Below are positions 52,651 to 61,118 of a stretch of 64,000 nucleotides of DNA, in pieces (position 1 is the stretch's first letter; each line of letters opens with the position of its first letter). The translations under genes and the position numbers were made by a program. Location: assembly GCA_023053575.1 (NCBI GenBank), contig JAKZAP010000008.1:769001-833000 (forward strand), in the 5' to 3' direction. The stretch is from Branchinecta lynchi. Lineage: Eukaryota > Arthropoda > Branchiopoda > Anostraca > Branchinectidae. The notes beneath the pieces were generated by a model, which was not told the DNA's origin, made no database searches, and saw only the letters and a program-made list of their open reading frames with translations.

Positions 52651-52979
52651 CGTCCCCCAAAGATAAAAGGCTAGTGACTGAAAAAAAGGGGGAAGAGCGT
52701 GAAAACGCGCCAAATTTGTCTCTTTATACTCGATTTTGTACATACTATGCAAATTGTTACATTGTAGTTTATTGAAAGCAGCTCGCTGTGTTTTGGGAAG
52801 AAAAGAATTACAGATCTGGTACCAATTCGGTCAATTTTACCAGGCCCCCCCTCCCCATGAAGAAAGGCTGGAACGCTTCTGGTAAGAAGCCCTGGTTGGT
52901 TGGCTAGGAAAGCAAGATTTTCTTTGAGTTTTGAAAAAACAAATCTGTAGCGTTTTTCATCTTTTTTCTGACTAGGGGC

Positions 52980-53190
52980 CAGCCCCGGAAATTGTCCAGA
53001 AGGTCCTACACCTCTCGTGTTCGCCAGCACTTCTTTAGTAACCGAGCTGTTCATCTATAGAACCGCTTGTCCGAACCAAAGATTGTGTTCCGAACAATCT
53101 GTCACCAGCAAAACACCCGCAAGTTTCAAAAAGCGACTCGATGAGGACTGGCACCGGCAGGCCTGGAAAAAGGACTGGTGCGCCCCGTAG
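52980..53190 (+). pseudogene. Degraded LINE C-terminus
   Basis: Frames give NRLSEPKIVFRTI then SKTPASFKKRLDEDWHRQAW, resembling the NRLP...S-NSFK-RLDKHW end of jockey/CR1 polyproteins. At least one frameshift is present and no upstream RT motif remains. Confidence 0.45.
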
Positions 53191-53479
53191 CAGCAACCAG
53201 AATATAGCACCATTATCATCTTCAAGCTACTCATAGGGATACAACATCCTTATTGCTTGCAAGTGCAATTATCTGTTAGTGTTTTTTTTTCTTTTTGAGA
53301 GTGATATCTTTTATTTACTTTCTGGAGGCCAGGTTCTACTTTTCAGTATTTGAGGAGAAGTGCTCGATGAACTTCTGTGGAGGTTGATACGGCTTCGTAT
53401 CATCCTCCCTGGTGCCTGATACATTATCGTATCAACTTCCACAAAACACATTGTCATAATATATACCTGTGGTACATAG

Positions 53480-54066
53480 GAAGATATGCCTCTGTGCTTG
53501 AATTATTTAGCTACTAACACGGTATAACACTTGCCGAATAGTTAATTTTTGGGGAATCACTTTAAAAAGCGAGCTTTCTTCAAACTTCGCCCTTTGAAAT
53601 TGAACATATCAGAAGCTTCCTTTTGTTGACCGTTTAAATCGAGATTTAAAACTACTCATCCACTGACATTCAAATATTCAACCTCTGGCTGAGTTATGAC
53701 TTGTCGTGCCAGCAGCACATATTCTGAACATCGCTGAGCCCGAAATTAAAAAAAAAAAAAAACCTTAGGAGTCAAAATAATTCAGTGGGATGTAGGGTAG
53801 CTTTTCACTTAAACTTTAAAGGAAAATAGCTAGTTTCACGCTCACGTCACGTCTTTCGTGTTCTTGAAATTGCACATAACACTGGCAAGCCGTCAACGCT
53901 AGAGGTCGTCTGGTCCCTGACAGGTCCTTGAGTAAAAATTTAGAAGCCACCGCAATCCTCTTCGTCCCACTTTGTGTATCCATCTGTAACCCAACACATT
54001 ATGATCGGCTGGACATGGAAAAATCGAATTTGTCCGATTTGTCCAATTACGCTCAAGTTACGCTCA
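53480..54066. other. No gene recognised
   Basis: Unassigned sequence with an A(15) run at about 53748 and a short TTTCACTTAAACTTTAAAGG similar to the repeat at 36350. Confidence 0.45.
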
Positions 54067-54344
54067 GAGCCTCGTTTTGTTCCAATAGCGCTGCCGCATC
54101 GCTGCTGTAGCACTTCTTTGCTTTTGCACAATATGCGTTTTTGGATTCACTTTCTTCTTGGTTGAAGCGGCAGCGCTGCAGCATCTTGCAGGGAAGCACG
54201 GACTTGGTCGGTGAGCAAGTCCGCGATTCTCGAGAAGCGCTGCCGTCTTCCTAGGAAGCACTGCAGTGCAAAAACGGATGTAGAAAGAATCAGTCCGGAA
54301 GTTGCCGAGAAGCGGTCCTGCAGCGTGCAACAAAAACGAGGCTC
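54067..54344. mobile_element. MITE with GAGCCTCGTTTT termini, copy 2
   Basis: GAGCCTCGTTTTGTTCCAAT to TGCAACAAAAACGAGGCTC, closely matching 28224-28489 throughout (GCAGCATCTTGCAGGGAAGC, TTGGTCGGTGAGCAAGTCCG). Confidence 0.85.
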
Positions 54345-54459
54345 AGGTGTCCCTTAGAATAGTCCTAGTTTACTGTAACATCGACGATCATGAAGCTCTG
54401 CACTGCACTTTTTGATTAGCCTCACCCGCAACGATTTGAAATTCTTAAATTACCTACAC

Positions 54460-54873
54460 AAGCATGTCTTCCTACCCCTAAATCGAACATCTAATCAACT
54501 TCAAATAAAACTTTTACTTTCAACAAACTTTCCGGTTTTGGCCGGATTCCGGGCGAACTACTTGTCCGATGACAAAATGGTTTTCACCATCTTTTTCAGC
54601 ATGTCTCAGCATTAGCTGTTTCAAAACATTTTGTTTGTCCCTTAATTTGAATCCCCTCCCCCACCCCTAAATGTAGAGCTACAAAGCCCATCTACGAACT
54701 TGACTGGTCCGACGACCCAACGAACCCTCACACCAAGTTTCATCAAAATATCTCATTCCCTTCGAGAGTTATCGTGCTTACAGACGGACGGACGGACGGA
54801 CGGACGGACGGACAGACGGACAACTCTTGCGATGTCATAGGTATCCCTCCACTTACGTTTTGGGATCCCAAAA
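54460..54873 (-). mobile_element. GGATCCC-family repeat, partial copy (right half)
   Basis: Very similar to 3665-4077: CATGTCTTCCTACCCCTAAA, one tandem unit, TTTGTTTGTCCCTTAATTTG, ACCAAGTTTCATCAAAATAT, a longer (GACG)n run and the end TTTTGGGATCCCAAAA. It abuts the CRAL-TRIO intron just downstream of exon B. Confidence 0.85.
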
Positions 54874-54933
54874 ACTTGGAGCTTCAACAAAAATGACCTA
54901 CGATAATTAGAGGAAGAAATCTAAAGAAATTAC

Positions 54934-55039
54934 CTGTCAGTTCTGGGATTGTCATATTTTCTCCGCCATACTCTTTTGGAAGAATATGCTTTGGAATGTC
55001 TTTGTACAGCGAGGCCATATCGTCTCCGTGAACAATTAG
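54934..55039 (-). CDS. CRAL-TRIO domain protein, internal exon B
   Basis: The acceptor CTCTTTTAG precedes 35 codons plus one base, [20 protein letters not shown] then [15 protein letters not shown], ending at the donor ACAG|GTAATT. The pattern hydrophobic-HG-(D/S)-(M/L)-SLxKxIPxxxLPxEYGG is the C-terminal part of the CRAL-TRIO domain. It joins in phase with exon A (60444-60554) to give MQKR-LIVHGDD. The intron between the exons is about 5.4 kb and contains a 199-bp tandem array and five TIR elements. The remaining C-terminal exon would lie further left; none was recognised. Confidence 0.87.
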
Positions 55040-55113
55040 CTAAAAGAGACAAATGACAAAAATTACACAGTTTGCAGCTAAGCTGTTATCATGTGAAGAA
55101 CTGATAATTCTGT

Positions 55114-55200
55114 AGTAAGTAAGTAAGTAATTTATTTCTGACCCGCCATTTCAAAAGTGGAGTATGTAAAATAATTAAAAAATACAATATACAATAGTTG
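55114..55200 (-). mobile_element. LINE 3' terminus scrap
   Basis: AGTAAGTAAGTAAGTAATTT then ATTTCTGACCCGCCATTTC on the plus strand is the complement of the (TTAC)n-tailed LINE 3' end found at 10850 and 26350. Confidence 0.65.
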
Positions 55201-55359
55201 TGTTTTTATCTGAGTTCTCAGTTCTCCGTTCTCGCTTTTATGACGTTATGTTTTGACGTAAAAACAACCCATCGGCTTGTCCGTTATCTGTTTTTTAGAT
55301 TATATTGAGATAAATTGAATTGAATTCTGCATTCTCGATTCTCGCACAAATTATGGTTT

Positions 55360-55650
55360 TGCTCCTCTGGCTTCTCCATTCTCGCTTTTGACAAAAAAAA
55401 ACTAATTTGGCAGCTCGTCTGCAACCCGGGATACGTGTTTATGTATATTGAAAACCCGCACTATGTTGACCAATCAGGTAGGAGAACGATGAGAGGAGAA
55501 TCGAAAATTCACGATCGGAGTAGCTTCTCAATTCTGCAGGATCGTGAGACTTTCCTCGTTCTCGATTCTGACAAAAACACAAGACAAGAAGAATTCACTT
55601 ATCTGAATAGTCCAAAAACGCGAAATAGACTGCGAGGAGAATCGCAAGAA
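55360..55650 (+). repeat. Dispersed repeat, uninterrupted copy
   Basis: Matches 47036-47254 plus 47547-47612 and shows the pre-insertion sequence for the MITE there. Confidence 0.8.
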
Positions 55651-55810
55651 AAGTTCGGATCATTAACAGAACTGAGAACAGTATAAGTTCTGTAGTGGTA
55701 TAGTAGTGCAGTATAAGCAGAGCATCCGTCTCTCCATTCTCATAACGCATCCTTGATTCGACTCTGCTATTCTCAACCCCAATGAGCGCAATCTATCTCT
55801 GTACAAAACT

Positions 55811-56805
55811 TCTACATTCTCATGCCTCTACTGTGTTCAACACACTAGTCTTTTGGTGCTGCAGAACAGAGCTTGTGCAGCGTTCCACCGAATTCTTATT
55901 AGTTATTAATAAGAACTCGGTCTTATATATGATATAAGTGATTGTTACTATTCTTGTTATTATCTCTGTTCTAGAGGCCGCCCTAATAACTAAATTAGCT
56001 CCTCCCTCTTCTACATTCTCATGCCTCTACTGTGTTCAACACACTAGTCTTTCGGTGCTGCAGAACAGAGCTTGTGCAGCGTTCCACCGAATTCTTATTA
56101 GTTACTAATAAGAACTCGGTCTTCTATATGATATATGTGATTGTTACTATTCTTGTTATTATCTCTGTTCTAGAGGCCGCCCTAATAACTAAATTAGCTC
56201 CTCCCTCTTCTACATTCTCATGCCTCTACTGTGTTCAACACACTAGTCTTTCGGAGCTGCAGAACAGAGCTTGTGCAGCGTTCCACCGAATTCTTATTAG
56301 TTATTAATAAGAACTCGGTCTTATATATGATATATGTGATTGTTACTATTCTTGTTATTATCTCTGTTCTAGAGGCCGCCCTAATAACTAAATTAGCTCC
56401 TCCCTCTTCTACATTCTCATGCCTCTACTGTGTTCAACACACTAGTCTTTCGGTGCTGCAGAACAGAGCTTGTGCAGCGTTCCACCGAATTCTTATTAGT
56501 TACTAATAAGAACTCGGTCTTATATATGATATATGTGATTGTTACTATTCTTGTTATTATCTCTGTTCTAGAGGCCGCCCTAATAACTAAATTAGCTCCT
56601 CCCTCTTCTACATTCTCATGCCTCTACTGTGTTCAACACACTAGTCTTTCGGTGCTGCAGAACAGAGCTTGTGCAGCGTTCCACCGAATTCTTATTAGCT
56701 ACTAATAAGAACTCGGTCTTATATATGATATATGTGATTGTTGCTATTCTTGTTATTATCTCTGTTCTAGAGGCCGCCCTAATAAGTAAATTAGCTCCTC
56801 CCTCT
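55811..56805 (+). repeat. Tandem array: five units of exactly 199 bp
   Basis: TCTACATTCTCATGCCTCTA starts units at 55811, 56010, 56209, 56408 and 56607. Units differ at only a few positions each. Each contains a palindrome with 11-bp arms around one base, TTCTTATTAGT-T-ACTAATAAGAA (the first and third units have one change), and CAGAGCTTGTGCAGCGTTCC. Overlapping frames of about 91 codons arise from the repeat and shift frame each period (199 is not a multiple of 3), so they are not genes. It lies in the CRAL-TRIO intron. Confidence 0.95.
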
Positions 56806-57020
56806 AATTATTTTCGTTCCACGACCGTTACGATCGTTACGATTTACATATAGGGATCGGGAGCATCGATAATAACTATCGGTTCAGCAAGAACTCCCGT
56901 AAGAGTGATGACGTATGACCACGTTGTTGTTATTATTGTCGTTCCAGAGAACGTTGAAACAACCACACTACGGCGCTGGCCCCTCGTCTTATCATCATAA
57001 CTCGTAACAACTTGCTGGAA

Positions 57021-57302
57021 CCCGATGAAAAATGTATCTCAAAGTAGTGTGAAGTTGTACGAAAAAGTAGCCTGCAATATTAACTGATAGCTACTACATG
57101 CTTCTACTTCAAGGCTACCGTGTTACTGCATTATATTGCATGCTACTATTAGCAAGACTGGATGCTACTATGGCAAGACAGGATGCTACTGCTTAAGATT
57201 GGACCAGTCTGAAGCACATCAAATAATAGTATTCTTTACTATTACATGAAACTTTTTCGTACAACTATCATACAACTACACAGGCAACAAATTTTCATCA
57301 AG
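57021..57302. mobile_element. MITE with CCCGATGAAAA termini, copy 2
   Basis: CCCGATGAAAAATGTATCTC to CAACAAATTTTCATCAAG, with the same interior as 28899-29201 (TTAGCAAGACTGGATGCTAC, GACCAGTCTGA-GCACAT). The left TIR matches the right for about 50 bp. Confidence 0.85.
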
Positions 57303-57310
57303 AACGCACT

Positions 57311-57871
57311 CTTGGCTTCACCTTCCAGATTCCCAGATATCCGGGACTTCCGCAGAGTACAGCCAACCGTTCCGGATTTTCACGATAATGATAATATCTT
57401 ATTTTGCTATTCTTGAATATTTCTTGGCTGTCCCCTTCAAATGTCTTTTCAGTCCAATTCAGTTGCACAGATACTGTGTTTCTCAAATGTGTTGACTCCA
57501 TGACACCTTCCAGATTCCGGAATCCAAGACCCCGGACTTCCAGGTATTTCCCGGCTTCACCTTTCAAATCCATCTCGACAAAAACGGATGTCTGGTGTCC
57601 GGAAGAAAAGTCTGGAAGGTTAAGCGTGTTCCACCCTTCTAAATATAGTATTAATTACTATTTTTGTTCCAACCTCACGAAAAGTTACGACGCTGACCGT
57701 TCCAACCTGCTCGAAATAGTAACTAATAGTAGGCTAACTATGAGCCCGTGGCACTACATTTTGCCGAAACAGGAAAATTCGTTTCAGCCTTGACGCAAAG
57801 AAACCAGGATCCGTGACGTCATGCGTAGTAACTACGGTAAGTACGGTGGAACACGCTCTAAGTCTGGCTTC
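57311..57871. mobile_element. TIR element with CTTCACCTTCCAG ends, carrying a nested CRE-MITE
   Basis: The left end is TTGGCTTCACCTTCCAGATT; the right end is TCTGGAAGGTTAAG then, after the nested MITE (57625-57858), TAAGTCTGGCTTC. The same ends occur in the inverted repeat at 37.7-38.4 kb, where CTGGAAGGTGAAGCCTGGCT shows the uninterrupted sequence. Confidence 0.7.
57625..57858. mobile_element. CRE-MITE copy 3
   Basis: CGTGTTCCACCCTTCTAAAT to GGTGGAACACGCTC, flanked by TAAG on both sides (57621-57624, 57859-57862). It contains GTGACGTCATGCGTAGTAAC. Its orientation is opposite to copies 1 and 2. Confidence 0.88.
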
Positions 57872-58008
57872 AAGTATTCTTCACCGAATTTTTCTCGGCT
57901 TTGTGACTTAGTATTTTCACAAGCGAAAATTTATCAGACTGCTAAAGCATGTAGCTTTACTCATGTCCGATGTGAGATGATTTTGATGAGAGGGATGAGA
58001 GCCTTATA

Positions 58009-58443
58009 GGGGGGTTTTCGCGAGATCTCGGAATCACTTTCCGGCGAGCGAAGCGCATCGCAAAAACTGTGGGAAAGCAATTCCCGGAATAACTTTCCAC
58101 TTTCCGCTTTACCGATCGCGAAAACACATGGAAAGCTGACATCGCCGGGAAAATGTTAAATTACAAACTATTTCTAATAAGTATGGTTCACTTAACGGTT
58201 CTTTGATTCTCATATATTCCATCGAAGCCACCCTAATATCGCTTGCCATTTTCTTTATTTATTAGCGTTACTTGCACTGTTTGTTTCCCGCACCTATGAA
58301 ATTCCCGCCGAAACATTCAACTTTCCGCGGAGCTTTCCACTATCCTCGTGGAATCACTTTCCGGGAAAGCTGCTTCGGTTTACAAAGCGTGAAAACCGAG
58401 TTAGTAAGTTCGGCAACTTTCCGAAGTAGCGCGAAAACCCTCC
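58009..58443. mobile_element. MITE with GGAGGGTTTTCGCG termini
   Basis: GGGGGGTTTTCGCGAGATC at the left and the complement of AGCGCGAAAACCCTCC at the right form a 14-16-bp inverted repeat with one or two mismatches. TTAT flanks both sides (58004-58007 and 58444-58447; at the left, one extra A precedes the first G). Subterminal GGAATCACTTTCCGG and complement-like blocks occur at both ends. About 435 bp, non-coding. Confidence 0.75.
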
Positions 58444-58531
58444 TTATGTCAAATTGCCAATCCGGGAACCAGGATTGCGCCCTTCCTAGGGTCCAATGAC
58501 GAATTGCCCCCAAATGCGCTAGAGAAACAAC

Positions 58532-58952
58532 AGTTGCGTTTTTGCAGATACCATGGTATCTGTTATCACGGTAACTGGATCTGCAGTTACTCGTTTTTGC
58601 AGTTATCGTAGTATCTGACACCACAGTTGCTCTGCAAAAACGAGAATTGACGGAATTCCACTTTTTGAAGTCATCCCTAAAGAAAAACTGATATACAGTT
58701 ACGTCACTAAGTTCCAAACTTCTTTCTCAGCAATTTTACAAAATGCTAGTCTCTAGTATCAGTAATGATGAAAGTGAGATGACTTTCTCAAATACCACAA
58801 TCAGTTACCACGGTCGGACCGTGGTATCTGAATATCACATACCACGATAACTGCAAAACACGCCTTTTGACCGAGGTATTAGATACCACGGTAACTGCGA
58901 AAAGGACTTTAGCCCGTGTTATCAGATACCATGGCATTGCAAAAACGCAACT
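58532..58952. mobile_element. MITE with AGTTGCGTTTTTGCA termini and nested palindromes
   Basis: AGTTGCGTTTTTGCAGATAC then CATGGTATCTG and the complement of CAGATACCATGGCATTGCAA, AAACGCAACT form an inverted repeat of about 31 bp. The interior repeats ATACCA-GGTAT palindromes: AGATACCATGGTATCT at 58547 and ATACCACGG/CCGTGGTAT around 58817-58840. The outer 14 bases equal those of the different element at 2345-4247. Confidence 0.8.
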
Positions 58953-59127
58953 AATAAAATTTCGATCTTGGTATAAGTTATCTTAACGGGGTATAAGCGA
59001 TTAAGCTTTCGCTTCATACCAAATGGTGCCTGAGCCCCATGGAGAAGTTAGTCAGCACTGAAGCAGGAAAATAGAAATGCCTTAAAGGACACCTGAATGA
59101 AGAGTATCAAGTATCATCCCTATCTGT

Positions 59128-59556
59128 ATGACGTCCGTTAAGATTGCCTGCAGAAAACCCAATCCAAATACGAAATACCGAAATTTTAGAAATGAACAAA
59201 TGTCTCCAATCAACCCTTCTTCTGGAATACTTTTTAACCACATAAGCCCAAACGTATATCTAGAAGAAATTTCAATACGATCCGGCCAGCGCGTACAAGA
59301 TTTGAATGAATTGCGCTTTTTGTCTTGGAGTCTGCATTTGCAAACTTCCGGAAACAATCATCCCTATTTTGAAAACGTTAAGCTCAGGAGAAGAATGCTC
59401 TCCGTGTCCATGTCTGTAAATGCGTTCTCCATGGTGTGTTCAAGTATGGTTTCATTGTTCAGGTGTCCTTTAATGAAGTTTGAGGGTAGAGCACACATAG
59501 AGGCAGGGGCATTTTCAACAGTTTTAAACGTGGTCAGGCCTAAAAGGCAAACTTAA
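59128..59556 (+). other. Unrecognised 142-codon open frame
   Basis: A frame of 142 codons with mixed composition (YRNFRNEQMSPINPSSGILF, GRAHIEAGAFSTVLNVVRPK). It lies in the intron between CRAL-TRIO exons A and B but on the opposite strand. I find no domain and no clear splice signals. It may be chance, an exon of a nested gene or part of a repeat. Confidence 0.25.
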
Positions 59557-59559
59557 AAG

Positions 59560-60440
59560 AAATTGAAAATAGCTAAACAAACCTGGTTAAACGTACACCG
59601 GAAGTAATGCGTTGTTGTTTACTTTACACTCGCGCATCCAGCGGAAAAAATAGAACTAATCCGGTAGAACTTTTGGAAGGGCGAATGGAGTTGCTCCACA
59701 GATCAAGTGGTAGTGATGATTAGCTGTACCGGCTGCTCAGCAGCAGTCATTTTGTAATTATAAACAATCTATGTTTATAAAGATATTGTAAAGTAATTAT
59801 AAAGAAAGTAATTATAAAGAATTTTTTGTAATTAAAAAGAATCAAGTCCTTTTTCTTCAAGTTTCCATAATCATTTGTTTCAGTGTTTAATTCTATATCA
59901 CCAAGAACAAATAATCTGACAGAACCTCCGTCTCCCTATCTCTGTAATATGACTACGCGGAGTCAAATATTTCCTCATTCCCTGTCCCCTACGAACGAGC
60001 GGAGGTTAGTAGCTTCTACAAATAGCTAAATCGCTGTAAACCCGCCGTGAGGAAAAGTAGAAATCAAAGCTGATTGGTTCTATGGACGCGCTCCAGAGCG
60101 GGTATTCATATTCGCTACATGGGACTAGAGACAGAAGTTCTATCTTATTATTTGTTCTTGATACCATGAACATCCGGAGGACATACATATGGAAGAGAAA
60201 CATGTTTGAGCCTACCAATTAGTCTTCAAGAAAGCTGTCGCCTGCTCCTAGGTGCCATCTGGCGAGCCATAAGCATGTATGTTCAGTCTGTGAATAACAA
60301 AAAGGCTAGATGGCGCAGACAGCCCGACCGAAAGAGATCAACCGAGCACAACCTCCGGCTGCAGAAAATGAATAAATGAAATTTTCTACTTCTTCGTCGC
60401 GCTACTTCAGTTGGTCGGAAGGAGGCCAAAGCTGGCTACT
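59560..60440. other. No gene recognised; CRAL-TRIO intron
   Basis: Short AAAGAATT/TAATTATAAAG repeats lie at about 59775-59840. Otherwise unassigned. Confidence 0.45.
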
Positions 60441-60443
60441 TAC

Positions 60444-60554
60444 CCGTTTCTGCATCTTTTCTTTCATCTGACCTCGAATCAGGTTGAATATGGTGTTGAA
60501 CCCGTTCGGGGTGTTGATGAAGTTCATGCTTTGGGGTCGCTGTGGGTATGCGTC
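60444..60554 (-). CDS. CRAL-TRIO domain protein (alpha-tocopherol-transfer/clavesin-like), internal exon A
   Basis: The acceptor ATATCTCTAG is followed by 37 codons, DAYPQRPQSMNFINTPNGFN then TIFNLIRGQMKEKMQKR, and the donor CGG|GTAAGT in phase 0. This is the part of the CRAL-TRIO (Sec14-like) lipid-binding domain where relatives read DxYPxRxxxxHFINxPxxFxxxxxLxKPFLxxKxxxR. Family members carry a hydrophobic ligand such as tocopherol, retinaldehyde or a phosphoinositide in the cytosol; the ligand here is unknown. The next exon (54934-55039) continues in the same phase. The 5' exons must lie to the right of 60554, past or interleaved with a plus-strand transportin exon. Confidence 0.85.
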
Positions 60555-60747
60555 CTAGAGATATAACTTATGAGAAATGTCGTATTGATCTTAGCTGTTT
60601 TAGTTAATAGGTAATGGCTTGCTAGTCTCCTTCGACGCTGCAATCAACTATTTCAGCCCTAGAAACTCTTAATCTGACAATAGTTAACACTAGGAATCAT
60701 CTCATTTTCACGTTGATTGCGCTAAGCGAAATGGTAACCTTTACGGC

Positions 60748-60803
60748 GATATTTCCGATGAAAAATTTGTAGCCTGTGTAGTTGCATGATAGTTGTAAGA
60801 AAA
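60748..60803 (+). mobile_element. Solitary MITE end abutting the transportin exon
   Basis: CCGATGAAAAATTTGTAGCC, TGTGTAGTTGCATGATAGTT, GTAAGAAAA matches the terminal 50 bp of the elements at 28899-29201 and 57021-57302 (complement of their right ends). The sequence changes to GGTTGCTCTTCGAAG, the presumed splice acceptor region of the transportin exon. Confidence 0.8.
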
Positions 60804-60818
60804 GGTTGCTCTTCGAAG

Positions 60819-61042
60819 TTCGCTTTGACAGACTCTCGCCTCACATGAGCAATATCATTGAGTACATGCTCCTTCGAACCCAAGACCAAAATGATATAGT
60901 GGCATTGGAAGCGTGTGAGTTTTGGCTGAGTTTAGCCGAGCAACATGTGTGCAAAGACATTCTAGGTCCATTTTTGCCTAGGCTTCTACCGGTGCTTATC
61001 AAAGGGATGAAATATTCTGAAATCGACGTCATCCTCCTAAAG
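60819..61042 (+). CDS. TNPO1: Transportin (importin-beta family, karyopherin beta-2), single internal exon
   Basis: The exon encodes 74 residues matching the mid-HEAT-repeat region of transportin: [20 protein letters not shown], then [40 protein letters not shown] and [14 protein letters not shown]. The motif [22 protein letters not shown] is highly characteristic. Transportin imports M9/PY-NLS cargo such as hnRNPs into the nucleus. The 3' end is CTAAAG|GTAATT, a good donor just before the acidic H8-loop coding region of the family. The 5' boundary is inferred at CTTCGAAG|TTCGC (phase 1); an alternative acceptor at 60804 would add LLFE. No other transportin exon was found. The exon is intact, but directly upstream (60748-60803) lies the end of a MITE, so it could be a real exon of a long gene or a captured or transposed exon. 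Confidence 0.85.
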
Positions 61043-61118
61043 GTAATTTATTTATAGATACATATAAATCGTTTATTGACCAAAATAGCAAGAGCTAGCA
61101 AAGTTAAGTCAACCTAAC

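Noticed and set aside
55811..56805. CRISPR-like or gene-cluster interpretation of the 199-bp array
   Set aside because: Units are contiguous with no variable spacers and have no conserved frame.
56032..56853. Four overlapping ~91-codon frames that look like a repeated protein
   Set aside because: They follow the 199-bp tandem period, which is not a multiple of three, and overlap each other in shifting frames. This is tandem DNA, not coding repeats.
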